64,000 nt of DNA, from assembly GCF_001544975.2 (NCBI RefSeq), contig NZ_FCOG02000001.1, positions 62,001 to 126,000 of the forward strand, read 5' to 3'. Source of the DNA: Caballeronia arationis. Lineage in GTDB: Bacteria; Pseudomonadota; Gammaproteobacteria; Burkholderiales; Burkholderiaceae. Made by a program: the position numbers and the translations under genes. The notes under the pieces are model-generated. The model saw only the letters and a list, made by a program, of their open reading frames with translations, made no database searches and was not told the origin of the DNA. Positions 17,489 through 27,441 of this stretch are shown here, one piece after another (positions within the stretch are counted from its first letter, which is position 1; each line of letters opens with the position of its first letter).

Positions 17489-17515
17489 TTATCGGAAAAA
17501 CGCGCAAAAGCTTTA
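17489..17515 (-). promoter_or_regulatory. Sigma-28 (FliA) type promoter for fliST
   Basis: On the minus strand: TAAAGCTT, 11 bases, TCCGATAA, against the consensus TAAAGTTT-N11-GCCGATAA (14 of 16 positions). It lies about 170 bases upstream of fliS. A second CCGATAA copy directly follows, so the exact start could shift. Confidence 0.7.
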
Positions 17516-17572
17516 GGCCACAAGGCGAACCGGCTCTCGGCGCGAGGCGCGGCGAGTCCCCGGGGCGAACGT

Positions 17573-17932
17573 TCAGACCGAGATCTGCATGATGTCGTTG
17601 TAAGCGGAAACGAGCTTGTTACGGACCTGCAGACCGAACTGCAGGCCGACGTTCGCCTTCTGCATGTCCACCATCACGTCGTTGAGCGACACGTTCGGCG
17701 CGCCGACTTCGAACGCGTGCGCCTCGCCGAGTGCCTTGGTCTGGTTGTCACTGATCTTTTCGATCGACGACTTGAGCGCGTCGGCAAAACCGCCCGCGCT
17801 GACCGCGCCCGACGACGAAGTGCCCGTCACGCTGCCCGTGGCGACAGTTGCGCCGGTACCGCCGGTTGCCTGCGCGGCCATGGAATGCAGTGCTGCGAGC
17901 GCGGAACCCAGCGGGTTGATGGAAGAATTCAT
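17573..17932 (-). CDS. fliE: Flagellar hook-basal body protein FliE
   Basis: 119 residues from ATG 17932 ([18 protein letters not shown]) with GGAG upstream. The C-terminal half is the conserved FliE domain: [37 protein letters not shown] and [13 protein letters not shown]. FliE joins the MS ring to the rod and is an early export substrate. It faces away from fliF across a 323-base control region. Confidence 0.93.
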   Translation of the reverse strand: MNSSINPLGSALAALHSMAAQATGGTGATVATGSVTGTSSSGAVSAGGFADALKSSIEKISDNQTKALGEAHAFEVGAPNVSLNDVMVDMQKANVGLQFGLQVRNKLVSAYNDIMQISV

Positions 17933-18255
17933 GTTTGCTCCGAATGACAGTGGAACCGGACGCGGCATATCGAGGGTGAAGCAGGACTTCGAACCGGGGC
18001 TGTCCCGAGCCGCAGACGAGGAATGCGTATACATCTGCTCGCTGTCTGGGCGGTTCGTCGATACGGTACGACCGATTGCAAAAAAGAATAGCAGCGGGGC
18101 GTTTTCCAAAGCGGTGAAAGAAGGGGTAAAACCCGGCTCTGTTTGCCGAATCGACTTGCTTCCGTCTGCGGATAATCCTGTCGTGAAAGTCTCCAATGGG
18201 CGCGTGATTCAAGGCGCGACCGGGACGACGACAAGATTCGGAGAGCATCGACGCA
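17933..18255. promoter_or_regulatory. Divergent control region between fliE and fliF
   Basis: 323 bases between divergent early flagellar genes; no gene is apparent. It should contain both class II promoters (FlhDC-dependent if the regulon follows the Burkholderia pattern). A weak sigma-28-like string TAAAACCC-N10-GCCGAATC on the plus strand near 18137-18162 is below what I would call a promoter. Confidence 0.4.
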
Positions 18256-20031
18256 ATGGATACGCCCAACAATTCCCTGATCACGCCCGACGCCAGAATG
18301 GGCCTGGCCGGCGCCCAGCCCGGCGCGCTCGGGAGCGCTGCGCCCGCCGCAAGCCTCGGCGGCGCCGATTTCGGCGGCCTCGCGCAGCGCATGCCGATGC
18401 TGTCGCAATTCCGCTCGAACCCGCGCATGCCGCTGATCGTCGCGGTCGCCTTCCTGGCGGCAGTGGTGGCCGGCCTCGTGTTGTGGTCGCGCCAGCCCGA
18501 CTACCGCGTGCTGTTTTCCAATCTGTCGGATCGCGACGGCGGCGCAATCGTTGCCGCGCTCCAGCAGGGCAACATCCCGTACCGCCTGTCCGACGGCGGC
18601 GGCGCGATCCTGGTGCCGTCCGAGCAGGTCCACGAGACGCGACTGCGGCTCGCGAGCCAGGGCCTGCCGAAAAACGGCTCGGTGGGTTTCGAGCTGATGG
18701 ACAACCAGAAGTTCGGCATCAGCCAGTTCGCCGAGCAAGTCAACTATCAGCGCGCGCTGGAAGGCGAGCTCGAAAAGACGATCGGTTCGATCTCGTCGGT
18801 GAAGACGGCGCGCGTGCATCTCGCGATTCCGAAGCCCACCGTCTTCGTCCGCGAGAAGGAACTGCCGACCGCCTCGGTGATGGTGAACCTGTATCCGGGA
18901 CGCGTGCTCGACGAAGGCCAGGTGCTGGCGATTGCGCACATGGTTTCCTCCGGCGTGCCGGACATGCCGGTAAAAAACGTCAACATCGTCGATCAGGACG
19001 GCAACCTGCTCACGCAGCAAAGCGCCGTCAGCGGTCTCGACGCCTCGCAGCTCAAATACGTCCAGCAGATCGAGCACAACACGCAAAAGCGCATCGATGC
19101 AATCCTCGCGCCGCTTTTCGGGTCGGGCAACGCCCGTTCGCAGGTGAGCGCGGACGTCGATTTCTCGAAACTCGAGCAGACCGCCGAGAGCTACGGCCCG
19201 AACGCCAATCCGCAGGCGACGTCGATCCGCAGCCAGCAATCGAGCGAATCGAGCGAGAGTTCGGGCGCCGGCGCCTCGGGCGTGCCGGGCGCGCTGTCGA
19301 ACCAGCCGCCACAGCCTGCCTCCGCGCCGATCGTGGCGCCGGCGTCCGACGCGACGGGCGCGGCCGTGAAAACCACGCCGACCAACCTGCGCAAGGACAC
19401 GACCACCAATTACGAAGTCGACCGCACCGTGCGCCACTTCGAACAGGCGACGGGCGGCATCAAGCGGCTGTCGGTGGCGGTGGTGGTGAACTACCAGAAG
19501 CAGGTCGACGCGAAGGGCAACGTCACGATGACCCCGCTGTCGGCCGAGAAACTCGCGCAGGTCCAGCAACTCGTGAAGGACGCGATGGGCTACGACGAGA
19601 AGCGCGGCGACTCGGTGAACGTCGTGAACAGCACCTTCTCGGGCGACACCAACGTCATGCCGGACGTGCCGTGGTGGCGTACGCCGGACATGATCGCGCG
19701 CGGCATCCAGCTCGCGAAGTATCTCGGCATCGGCATCGTGGCGCTGTTCCTGTACTTCAGCATGGTGAAGCCGGCGATGCGTCGCGCGTTCCCGCCGCCC
19801 GAGCCGCCCGCCGCGCTCACGCCGCCGGACGAGCTGTCGCTGCTCGACGGCCCTTCGATGCCCGACACCAAGACGGCGGAAGAAGACAAGGATGCCGAGG
19901 TCAGTCTCCTCGGTCATGAAAGCAGCAAGGCCAAGTTCGAACGCAATCTCGACTACGCACGCATGGTCGCGCGCCAGGATCCGAGAATCGTTGCGACGGT
20001 CGTAAAGAATTGGGTGTCCGATGAACGCTGA
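18256..20031 (+). CDS. fliF: Flagellar MS-ring protein FliF
   Basis: 591 residues, a normal length. Two TM helices flank a large periplasmic part: MPLIVAVAFLAAVVAGLVLW near residues 56-75 and YLGIGIVALFLYFSMV near residue 500. Between them are the ring-building motifs YRVLFSNLSDRDGGAIVAAL and ALEGELEKTIGSI. The C-terminal tail (DYARMVARQDPRIVATVVKNWV) is the FliG-binding segment. It overlaps fliG by 11 bases, matching their physical contact. First gene of fliFGHIJK. Confidence 0.97.
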   Translation: MDTPNNSLITPDARMGLAGAQPGALGSAAPAASLGGADFGGLAQRMPMLSQFRSNPRMPLIVAVAFLAAVVAGLVLWSRQPDYRVLFSNLSDRDGGAIVAALQQGNIPYRLSDGGGAILVPSEQVHETRLRLASQGLPKNGSVGFELMDNQKFGISQFAEQVNYQRALEGELEKTIGSISSVKTARVHLAIPKPTVFVREKELPTASVMVNLYPGRVLDEGQVLAIAHMVSSGVPDMPVKNVNIVDQDGNLLTQQSAVSGLDASQLKYVQQIEHNTQKRIDAILAPLFGSGNARSQVSADVDFSKLEQTAESYGPNANPQATSIRSQQSSESSESSGAGASGVPGALSNQPPQPASAPIVAPASDATGAAVKTTPTNLRKDTTTNYEVDRTVRHFEQATGGIKRLSVAVVVNYQKQVDAKGNVTMTPLSAEKLAQVQQLVKDAMGYDEKRGDSVNVVNSTFSGDTNVMPDVPWWRTPDMIARGIQLAKYLGIGIVALFLYFSMVKPAMRRAFPPPEPPAALTPPDELSLLDGPSMPDTKTAEEDKDAEVSLLGHESSKAKFERNLDYARMVARQDPRIVATVVKNWVSDER

Positions 20032-21016
20032 AGGCCTGAACAAATCCGCCCTCCTCCTGATGTCGATCGGTGAGGAAGAAGCCGCCGAAGTCTTCAAGTA
20101 CCTCGCGCCACGCGAAGTGCAGAAGATCGGCGCCACTATGGCGGCGCTCAAGAACGTCACGCGCGAGCAGCTCGACAACGTGATGACGGAATTCGTCAGC
20201 GAAGCCGAGAAACACACGGCGCTCTCGCTCGATTCGAACGAGTACATCCGCTCCGTGCTGACGAAGGCGCTCGGCGAAACCAAGGCCGGCGCGCTGATCG
20301 ACCGCATTTTGCAGGGCAGCGACACGAGCGGCATCGAGGGCCTGAAGTGGATGGACTCGGGCGCCGTCGCGGAACTGATCAAGAACGAGCACCCGCAGAT
20401 CATTGCGACGATCCTCGTGCACCTCGACCGCGACCAGGCGTCGGAAATCGTGTCGCTTTTGACCGAACGCCTGCGCAACGATGTGCTGCTGCGCATCGCG
20501 ACGCTCGACGGCATCCAGCCGGCGGCGCTGCGCGAACTCGACGACGTGCTGACCACGCTCCTCTCCGGTTCCGACAACCTGAAGCGCGCGCCGATGGGCG
20601 GTATCCGCACGGCGGCGGAAATCCTCAACTTCATGTCGAGCAATCACGAGGAAGGCGTGCTGGAGAACGTCAAGGAATACGACGCGGAACTGGCGCAGAA
20701 GATCATCGACCAGATGTTCGTGTTCGAGAACCTGCTCGACCTCGAAGACCGCGCGATCCAGTTGCTGCTGAAGGAAGTGGAATCCGAGACGCTGATCGTC
20801 TCGCTGAAGGGCGCGCAGCCCGCGCTACGCCAGAAGTTCCTGTCGAACATGTCGCAGCGCGCGGCCGAACTGCTCGCGGAAGACCTCGATTCGCGCGGCC
20901 CGGTGCGCGTGTCGGAAGTCGAGCAGCAACAGCGCAAGATCCTGCAGATCGTGCGCAATCTCGCCGAAAACGGCCAGATCCAGCTAGGCGGCAAGGCGGA
21001 GGATGCATATGTCTGA
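20021..21016 (+). CDS. fliG: Flagellar motor switch protein FliG
   Basis: 331 residues, the usual FliG length, from the ATG inside the end of fliF. N-terminal FliF-binding domain (KSALLLMSIGEEEAAEVFKY), middle domain with the EHPQ motif (KNEHPQIIATILVHLD), and C-terminal charged torque helix (DLEDRAIQLLLKEVESETL). FliG sits on the cytoplasmic face of the MS ring and receives force from the MotA stator. Overlaps fliH. Confidence 0.97.
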   Translation: MNAEGLNKSALLLMSIGEEEAAEVFKYLAPREVQKIGATMAALKNVTREQLDNVMTEFVSEAEKHTALSLDSNEYIRSVLTKALGETKAGALIDRILQGSDTSGIEGLKWMDSGAVAELIKNEHPQIIATILVHLDRDQASEIVSLLTERLRNDVLLRIATLDGIQPAALRELDDVLTTLLSGSDNLKRAPMGGIRTAAEILNFMSSNHEEGVLENVKEYDAELAQKIIDQMFVFENLLDLEDRAIQLLLKEVESETLIVSLKGAQPALRQKFLSNMSQRAAELLAEDLDSRGPVRVSEVEQQQRKILQIVRNLAENGQIQLGGKAEDAYV

Positions 21017-21689
21017 TACTGCTCGCGCGCAGAAAGCGCACAAGCCGCAACTTTCGGCGTACCAGCGCTGGGAGATGGCGTCGTTCGATCCGGTGACGGT
21101 CGACAACAGCGCCGCCGAGCAGGCCGCGCTCGAAGCCCATCTGCGCCGCGTGCAGGAAGACGCGCATGCGCAAGGGCTCGCGCAGGGGCATGTCGCCGGA
21201 CAGGCGATGGGATATCAGGCCGGCTACGAGCAGGGCCTCGCGAAGGGCTTCGAGGAAGGACGCAAGGAAGCGCTGGCAGAAGCCGCGCGCCTCGCCGATC
21301 TCGCCGACACGTTCAAGACGGCGCTCCAGGCCGCCGACGCAGTGGTCGCGGAATCGCTGACTGCGCTCGCGCTCGACATCGCGCAACAGGTCGTGCAGCA
21401 GCATATCGCGCTTGATCCGACGGCGCTTCTCGCCGTTGCCCGCGAAGTGATCGCCGCCGAACCGGCGCTCGCCGGCGCGCCACACCTGACGGTGAATCCG
21501 GCGGATCTGCCGGTCGTCGAGGCGTATTTGCAGGAAGAACTTCAGGCCGCCGGCTGGAGCGTGCGCACGGATCCCGCGATCGAACGCGGCGGTTGCCGCG
21601 CGCACGCCGCGACCGGCGAAATCGACGCGACCAACGTCACGCGCTGGGAGCGCGTCGCGGCGGCACTCGGGAGGACCCAGCCGTGGTGA
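21009..21689 (+). CDS. fliH: Flagellar export ATPase regulator FliH
   Basis: 226 residues from the second ATG (21009), which has GGAGG six bases upstream; ATG 21003 is an alternative. The central region is the glycine-repeat helix typical of FliH ([23 protein letters not shown]... with GxxxG spacing), and the C-terminal domain ([44 protein letters not shown]) matches the V-ATPase E/FliH fold. It holds the ATPase FliI at the export gate. Overlaps both neighbours. Confidence 0.92.
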   Translation: MSDTARAQKAHKPQLSAYQRWEMASFDPVTVDNSAAEQAALEAHLRRVQEDAHAQGLAQGHVAGQAMGYQAGYEQGLAKGFEEGRKEALAEAARLADLADTFKTALQAADAVVAESLTALALDIAQQVVQQHIALDPTALLAVAREVIAAEPALAGAPHLTVNPADLPVVEAYLQEELQAAGWSVRTDPAIERGGCRAHAATGEIDATNVTRWERVAAALGRTQPW

Positions 21690-23257
21690 ACTCGCATCAG
21701 CACGCACATCTGCATCCGAGCGCACCTGCGCGTCGCATCACGCAGGACGGACTGAGCGAACTCGAACAGGAAATCGCGCGCGCGTCGTTCGGGCCCCTTC
21801 TGAACGAAGGCGAAGCCGCCGCACCGAGCGTCGAGGAACGCGCGGCGCAAACCATCGTGCAACTGGCCGATCTGGCCGGCAATCCGCATCTCGACGGCTG
21901 GCGCGCGCAGCTCGACGCGCTCAAGGCACGGAGCGGCATCGCCCGCCCGCTGCGTCCGTGCGGACGCCTCACGCGCGCAGCCGGCCTCGTGTTGGAAGCG
22001 GTCGGGCTGAAGCTCGGCGTCGGCTCCGAATGCATGATCGAGCTGCCCGCCGGCAGTTCGATTCCGATGGCCGAAGCCGAAGTGGTCGGCTTCGCGGGTG
22101 ACAAGCTCTTCCTGATGCCGACGACCGAAGTCGCGGGCCTTTTGCCCGGCGCGCGCGTCTATCCGCTGGAAAGCGCGCCGATCGACGATCCGATGGCGGG
22201 CGCGAAGCGTCTGCCGGTCGGCTGGGAAATGCTCGGCCGCGTGGTAGACGCGTCGGGCCGTCCGCTCGACGGGCTTGGGCCGCTCGGCGCCCGCGTCGAT
22301 GCGCCGCTCTCCGCGCCGACCATCAACCCGCTGAATCGCGAGCCGATCCACAAGGTGCTCGACGTCGGCGTGCGCGCGATCAATTCGCTGCTGACGGTCG
22401 GACGCGGGCAGCGCATGGGCCTGTTCGCGGGCTCGGGCGTCGGTAAATCGGTGCTGCTCGGCACGATGGCGCGCTATACGAGCGCCGAAGTGATCGTGAT
22501 TGGCCTTATCGGCGAACGCGGCCGCGAAGTGAAGGAATTCATCGAACAGATTCTGGGCGAGGACGGTCTCGCGCGGTCGGTGGTCGTGGCGGCTCCGGCG
22601 GATGTCTCGCCGATCCTGCGGATGCAGGGCGCGACCTACGCGACCTCGCTCGCCGAGTATTTCCGCGACCAGGGCAAGCATGTCCTGCTGCTGATGGACT
22701 CGCTCACACGTTACGCGATGGCGCAGCGCGAGATCGCGCTCGCGATCGGCGAACCGCCCGCCACGAAGGGCTACCCGCCGTCTGTTTTCGCCAAATTGCC
22801 GGCACTTGTTGAACGGACGGGGAACGGACCGGAAGGCGGCGGGTCCATCACTGCGTTCTATACCGTATTGACGGAAGGGGACGATCAGCAGGACCCTATC
22901 GCCGATTCGGCGCGCGCCATTCTCGACGGCCACATCGTGCTGTCGCGTTCACTGGCGGAAGCCGGCCACTATCCCGCCATCGATATCGAGGCGTCGATCA
23001 GCCGGGCCATGACCGCGCTGATCGACGACCAGCACCTCGACCGGGTGCGCATGTTCAAGCAGATGCTCTCGCGTTATCAACGCAATCGCGATCTGATCAA
23101 CGTCGGTGCATATTCGAGCGGCCGCGACGCGCTGCTCGACCGCGCGATCGCGCTCTATCCGCGCATGGAAGCGTTCCTGCAGCAAGGATTCCGCGAACAG
23201 GCGCCGTTCGAGCCGAGCCTCGCCCAACTCGACCAGTTATTCGACCAAGGAAGCTGA
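21683..23257 (+). CDS. fliI: Flagellum-specific ATPase FliI
   Basis: 524 residues from GTG 21683, which has GGGAGGA at ideal spacing; GTG 21686 is the adjacent option. A longer in-frame ATG at 21593 lies inside fliH and gives an unlike-family N-terminus. F1-ATPase-beta-like: Walker [12 protein letters not shown] near residue 248, Walker [19 protein letters not shown], and the FliI-specific [19 protein letters not shown]. It drives unloading of export substrates with FliH and FliJ. Confidence 0.96.
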   Translation: MVNSHQHAHLHPSAPARRITQDGLSELEQEIARASFGPLLNEGEAAAPSVEERAAQTIVQLADLAGNPHLDGWRAQLDALKARSGIARPLRPCGRLTRAAGLVLEAVGLKLGVGSECMIELPAGSSIPMAEAEVVGFAGDKLFLMPTTEVAGLLPGARVYPLESAPIDDPMAGAKRLPVGWEMLGRVVDASGRPLDGLGPLGARVDAPLSAPTINPLNREPIHKVLDVGVRAINSLLTVGRGQRMGLFAGSGVGKSVLLGTMARYTSAEVIVIGLIGERGREVKEFIEQILGEDGLARSVVVAAPADVSPILRMQGATYATSLAEYFRDQGKHVLLLMDSLTRYAMAQREIALAIGEPPATKGYPPSVFAKLPALVERTGNGPEGGGSITAFYTVLTEGDDQQDPIADSARAILDGHIVLSRSLAEAGHYPAIDIEASISRAMTALIDDQHLDRVRMFKQMLSRYQRNRDLINVGAYSSGRDALLDRAIALYPRMEAFLQQGFREQAPFEPSLAQLDQLFDQGS

Positions 23258-23271
23258 GGAAACTGAAGCTC

Positions 23272-23721
23272 ATGTCCAAACATCTGCCGATCAAGACGCT
23301 GATCAATCTCGCGGAAGAAGAACTCGATGCCGCCACCAAGAAACTCGGCAAGCTCCAGCAGGAGCGCAACGAGATCGAGGCGCAGCTGAATTCGCTCATC
23401 GCCTATCGCGACGAGTATCACGCGCGGTTCACGGCGTCGGCACAGCAAGGGACCACGGCGCAGACGCTGCGCAACTTCCAGGCTTTCGTCGATACGCTCG
23501 ACGCCGCGATCGGCCAGCAACGCGGGCTCCTCACGGCGGGCGAGCAGCGGCTGGAGGCGGCCAAGCCCGAGTGGCGCATGAAGAAGCAGAAGCTCGGCTC
23601 GTACGAAGTGCTGGCGGCCCGCGGCGAAGCGGTGCTCCAGAAGAAGGCGGCGCGCGTCGAACAGCGCGACGCCGACGAACACGCCGCAAAGATCCTGCGC
23701 ATGCGGGCCGAAAAGGCCTGA
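23272..23721 (+). CDS. fliJ: Flagellar export protein FliJ
   Basis: 149 residues forming a nearly continuous coiled coil (ELDAATKKLGKLQQERNEIE ... AAIGQQRGLLTAGEQRL), ending in a basic helix. FliJ plugs the FliI hexamer and recycles chaperones. It lies 14 bases after fliI in the usual order. Confidence 0.92.
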   Translation: MSKHLPIKTLINLAEEELDAATKKLGKLQQERNEIEAQLNSLIAYRDEYHARFTASAQQGTTAQTLRNFQAFVDTLDAAIGQQRGLLTAGEQRLEAAKPEWRMKKQKLGSYEVLAARGEAVLQKKAARVEQRDADEHAAKILRMRAEKA

Positions 23722-23768
23722 CGCGCAGGACGCGGCTGAATAATCAAACAGAATTCAAGAGGGAAAAC

Positions 23769-25190
23769 ATGTCGTCCGTATCGTTTGGCAGCGCGCCGGT
23801 TGGCGCGGCGTCGCCAGTGTCGAAGAGCAAAGCGGTGTCGTCGTCGCGCGACAACAGCGCATCCGCGTCCTTCGGCCTGACGCTGCAGAGCATGACCGAC
23901 AAGGCGAACGCGCAGGCCCAGGCGGCGCGTGACGCGGCATCGTCGGCGATGTCGTCGGCGCCTCGCAGCAGCGTGCACGACGCGCCCAAGCCCGACGACG
24001 ACACCGCCGCGTCGGATTCGACGAGCGACGCGGATCAGGCGCAAGCCGCCGGCCAGAGCGATCAGACCGGCAAGAGCGAGGGTGCACAAAAGAGCGACAA
24101 GCCGTCGTCCGCCGACAGCGCGAACGCGAAGGATGACGCCCCGCCTGCCGCTGGCGATGCGCAGGCGAAGGCCGCCGCCCAGGCCGCGGCGGCGAAGAAT
24201 CGCGCGGACGCCGCAGCCGATGCGAACGCGGCGCTGGCCGAGCTGGCGAGCACGGCGGACGAGACGACGACCACCGCGACGGCACCGGCCGATGCGACCG
24301 CCACCGGCGACACGAAAGCGACGTCCGCGACACGCAAATCCGCCGCCGATCCGAAATCCGCGCAGGACGCGTTGCAGGCGGCGCTCGCCGCGCTGAACAA
24401 TGCACCGGCTGCGGCGCCGGCGAACGCTGCGGCGTCGACGGCTTCCGCCAATACTGCCGATGGCGCCGGCACGGGCTTCGCCCGCTCGAACCGGACGACC
24501 GGCCTGGGCAATGCGCTTGGCGACGGCAAGAGCGCCGCTATGGCCACACCCGCCGACGCGGCGGCCGTCGCGAACACGCAGGCAGCGGCGCTCGCAATCC
24601 AGCCCGACGACGGCACGGCAGCCTACAAGCAGACCGCTGACGCAGCGGCGCACGCGAGCGCGCTGGCGGCGGCGTCGGCGACAGCGACCGCGAATACGAG
24701 CGCGTCGGGCGTGCAAGGAACGCTGGCATCCGCGACGAGCGCGGCGATTGCGCCGCATGTCGGCGGTTCCGGCTGGGACGACGCGTTCAGCCAGAAGGTC
24801 GTGTTCCTGTCGAATGCGCACCAGCAGAGTGCGGAACTGACGTTGAATCCGAAGGATCTCGGACCGTTGCAGGTGACGCTGCAAGTCGCCGACAACCATG
24901 CGCACGCGCTCTTCGTGTCGCAGCACGCGCAGGTGCGCGAGGCGGTGGAAGCGGCGTTGCCGAAGTTGCGCGAAGCGATGGAAGCGAACGGCATCAGCCT
25001 CGGCAGCGCGAGCGTGAACGACGGTTTCGCGCGCCAGTCGGGCCAGTCAAACCAGCAGGCGAACCAGGGCTCGGGCCGTGGCGGCCGGGATGGCCGCGGC
25101 GTCGGGGCGCTCGGCGGCGCGGGCGAAGCCGGATCGACGGCGAGTATGCCGCTGCGCCGCACGGTCGGACTGGTGGATACCTTCGCCTGA
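23769..25190 (+). CDS. fliK: Flagellar hook-length control protein FliK
   Basis: 473 residues from ATG 23769 behind AAGAGGGAAAAC; the longer in-frame opening upstream overlaps fliI and fliJ and is not coding. Residues up to about 340 are Ala/Asp/Thr-rich and disordered, as expected for the secreted ruler. The C-terminal Flg_hook domain is clear: AELTLNPKDLGPLQVTL and the VREAVEAALPKLREAMEANG helix. It measures the hook and switches FlhB to filament export. Last gene of the fliF operon, followed by a strong hairpin. Confidence 0.93.
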   Translation: MSSVSFGSAPVGAASPVSKSKAVSSSRDNSASASFGLTLQSMTDKANAQAQAARDAASSAMSSAPRSSVHDAPKPDDDTAASDSTSDADQAQAAGQSDQTGKSEGAQKSDKPSSADSANAKDDAPPAAGDAQAKAAAQAAAAKNRADAAADANAALAELASTADETTTTATAPADATATGDTKATSATRKSAADPKSAQDALQAALAALNNAPAAAPANAAASTASANTADGAGTGFARSNRTTGLGNALGDGKSAAMATPADAAAVANTQAAALAIQPDDGTAAYKQTADAAAHASALAAASATATANTSASGVQGTLASATSAAIAPHVGGSGWDDAFSQKVVFLSNAHQQSAELTLNPKDLGPLQVTLQVADNHAHALFVSQHAQVREAVEAALPKLREAMEANGISLGSASVNDGFARQSGQSNQQANQGSGRGGRDGRGVGALGGAGEAGSTASMPLRRTVGLVDTFA

Positions 25191-25225
25191 TCGACGCGGC
25201 GCCTGCAGGCCGCAATCCGATTTGC

Positions 25226-25261
25226 AAACGACAATGGGCGCCGAGGCGCCCATTGTCGTTT
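25226..25261 (+). terminator. Terminator-like hairpin after fliK
   Basis: A perfect 16-base inverted repeat, AAACGACAATGGGCGC / GCGCCCATTGTCGTTT, with a 4-base loop. It ends in TTT only, so the U tract is short, but the stem is very stable. It separates fliFGHIJK from fliLMNOPQR. Confidence 0.7.
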
Positions 25262-25447
25262 GAGCTGCCCGGCGACCGGCGCAGCCCGCGTCTCCCCGAA
25301 CGCGCACGGCGAAACCGGCCGCTCAGCGTCCCCAAAGCGCCAGCAAACCTTAAACGCGCGAGTTAGCCCCAAATCTCCCTTCTGTTCGACCCATCGCCGC
25401 CAGCCTCTTTCGCGAACAATGCAGGCTACAGAAAGAGGTACGCACTC

Positions 25448-25942
25448 ATGGCAACCACCACCGCAAACCAGCAATCCATCGTTCCCGCGAAGAGCGGCAA
25501 GCTCAAGCGCATTATCGTCATCGCGGTCGGCGCGGCCGTGCTGCTCGGCGCAGGCGCAGGCGGCGCGTATTTCGCGATCAACAAGTTCGGCTCGCACGGA
25601 CCCGCGAAACCCGCGCCGGTGCCGCCGCCCGTGTTCTTCCCGCTCGAATCGCTGACCGTCAACCTGCAGTCCGACGACGGCGCGATGCACTACCTGCGCA
25701 CGGGCCTCACGCTCAAGCTGCACGACGAAAAAATCCAGGCGGCGCTCACCGAGCGCATGCCCGAAATCCGCAGCCGCGTGCTGCTGCTGCTCTCGGGCAA
25801 GCGCCCGGACGACCTCGCGACCGTCGAAGGCAAGCGCACCCTCGCGGGCGAACTGCGCACCGCGATCGAAATGACGGCTGGCACGGCGGAGCAGCCTGTG
25901 CGCGTCGACGACGTGCTGTTCACCGAATTCGTCGTCCAGTAA
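25448..25942 (+). CDS. fliL: Flagellar basal body-associated protein FliL
   Basis: 164 residues: short cytoplasmic N-terminus, one TM helix (IIVIAVGAAVLLGAGAGGAYFAI), proline-rich linker, and a periplasmic domain with FFPLESLTVNLQSDDGAMHYL typical of FliL. FliL rings surround the MotAB stator and support torque. First gene of the fliL-R operon, so the promoter should lie in 25262-25447, where I see no clear consensus. Confidence 0.93.
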   Translation: MATTTANQQSIVPAKSGKLKRIIVIAVGAAVLLGAGAGGAYFAINKFGSHGPAKPAPVPPPVFFPLESLTVNLQSDDGAMHYLRTGLTLKLHDEKIQAALTERMPEIRSRVLLLLSGKRPDDLATVEGKRTLAGELRTAIEMTAGTAEQPVRVDDVLFTEFVVQ

Positions 25943-25988
25943 GCCGACGGCACCCGCGAACAGCACAGCACAGCGCAAAGGAACATCG

Positions 25989-26987
25989 ATGGGCCACGAA
26001 GAGTTCATGTCGCAGGAGGAGGTCGATGCCCTCCTCAAGGGCGTCACCGGCGAAGTCGACCAGGTTTCCGACGAAACCAAGCCGGCCGGCGTGCGCCCGT
26101 ACAACATCGCGACGCAGGAACGCATCGTCCGCGGCCGGATGCCCGGCCTCGAAATCATCAACGACCGCTTCGCGCGACTCATGCGCGTCGGCATCTTCAA
26201 CTTCATGCGGCGTTCGGCGGAAATCTCCGTCGGTCCGGTGAAGGTGCAGAAGTACAGCGAATTCACCCGCAACCTGCCGATCCCGACCAACTTGAACCTG
26301 GTTCATGTGAAGCCGTTGCGGGGCACGTCGCTCTTCGTCTTCGACCCGAACCTCGTGTTCTTCGTCGTCGACAACCTGTTCGGCGGCGACGGTCGCTTTC
26401 ACACGCGCGTCGAAGGCCGCGAGTTCACGCAGACCGAGCAGCGCATCATCAGCAAGCTGCTGAGCCTCGTGTTCGAGCACTACTCCGCGTCGTGGAAGAG
26501 CGTGCGGCCGCTGCAGTTCGAGCACGTGCGTTCGGAGATGCACACGCAGTTCGCGAACGTCGCAACGCCCAACGAGATCGTGATCGTCACGCAGTTCTCG
26601 ATCGAATTCGGCACGACGGGCGGCACGCTGCACATCTGCATGCCGTACTCGATGATCGAGCCGATCCGCGACGTGCTCTCCTCGCCGATCCAGGGCGAAG
26701 CGCTCGAAGTGGACCGCCGCTGGGTGCGCGTGCTCTCGCAGCAGGTGCAGACGGCCGAAGTCGAAGTGACCGTCGATCTCGCGGAAATCCGCTCCTCGTT
26801 CGAGCAGCTCCTGAACATGCGGGTCGGCGACGTGCTGCCGATCAACGTGCCCGAAACCGTGGTCGCGAAGGTGGATGGCGTGCCGGTGATGGAATGCGGT
26901 TACGGAATTTTCAATGGTCAATATGCGTTGCGCGTGCAAAAGATGATCAGCGCAACGGACACGCTGAAGGAAGGTGGATATGAGTGA
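25989..26987 (+). CDS. fliM: Flagellar motor switch protein FliM
   Basis: 332 residues, normal length. The N-terminal CheY-P binding segment is present (FMSQEEVDALLKGV), then the middle domain (GLEIINDRFARLMRVGIFNF, RGTSLFVFDPNLVFFVVDNLFGG) and a C-terminal SpoA/FliN-like domain (LLNMRVGDVLPINVPE). C-ring component that sets rotation direction. Its end overlaps the fliN start. Confidence 0.97.
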   Translation: MGHEEFMSQEEVDALLKGVTGEVDQVSDETKPAGVRPYNIATQERIVRGRMPGLEIINDRFARLMRVGIFNFMRRSAEISVGPVKVQKYSEFTRNLPIPTNLNLVHVKPLRGTSLFVFDPNLVFFVVDNLFGGDGRFHTRVEGREFTQTEQRIISKLLSLVFEHYSASWKSVRPLQFEHVRSEMHTQFANVATPNEIVIVTQFSIEFGTTGGTLHICMPYSMIEPIRDVLSSPIQGEALEVDRRWVRVLSQQVQTAEVEVTVDLAEIRSSFEQLLNMRVGDVLPINVPETVVAKVDGVPVMECGYGIFNGQYALRVQKMISATDTLKEGGYE

Positions 26988-27441
26988 CTTGATGGAAGAA
27001 GGCACGTTGCCCGGCGCGGCCGGTATTGGCAACACGCTGAATACGCTGAAGACCGAGGACGAAATGGCGATGGACGACTGGGCAAGCGCGCTTGCCGAGC
27101 AGAATGGCAACGAGACGCCGGCGGCATCGACGGCCGGCGTGTTCCAGCCGCTCTCGAAGGCCGCTGCGCCCTCGACGCGCAACGACATAGACATGATCCT
27201 CGACATCCCCGTGCAGATGACGGTGGAACTCGGGCGCACGAAGATTGCGATCCGCAACCTGCTGCAGCTGGCGCAGGGCTCGGTCGTGGAACTGGACGGC
27301 ATGGCCGGCGAGCCGATGGACGTGCTCGTGAACGGCTGCCTCATCGCGCAGGGCGAAGTGGTCGTGGTGAACGACAAGTTCGGCATTCGCCTGACCGACA
27401 TCATCACGCCGTCCGAACGCATCCGGAAGCTGAATCGATGA
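26980..27441 (+). CDS. fliN: Flagellar motor switch protein FliN
   Basis: 153 residues from ATG 26980, overlapping the fliM stop. The N-terminal half is a variable acidic/Ala-rich linker; the C-terminal SpoA domain is highly conserved (DMILDIPVQMTVELGRTKI, LLQLAQGSVVELDGMAGEPM, GEVVVVNDKFGIRLTDII). Forms the lower C ring with FliM and docks FliH. Confidence 0.97.
   Translation: MSDLMEEGTLPGAAGIGNTLNTLKTEDEMAMDDWASALAEQNGNETPAASTAGVFQPLSKAAAPSTRNDIDMILDIPVQMTVELGRTKIAIRNLLQLAQGSVVELDGMAGEPMDVLVNGCLIAQGEVVVVNDKFGIRLTDIITPSERIRKLNR

Noticed and set aside
17929..20643. 904-codon minus-strand frame opposite fliF and fliG
   Set aside because: Longest frame in the window but pure antisense; it covers two certain genes and the fliE/fliF control region.
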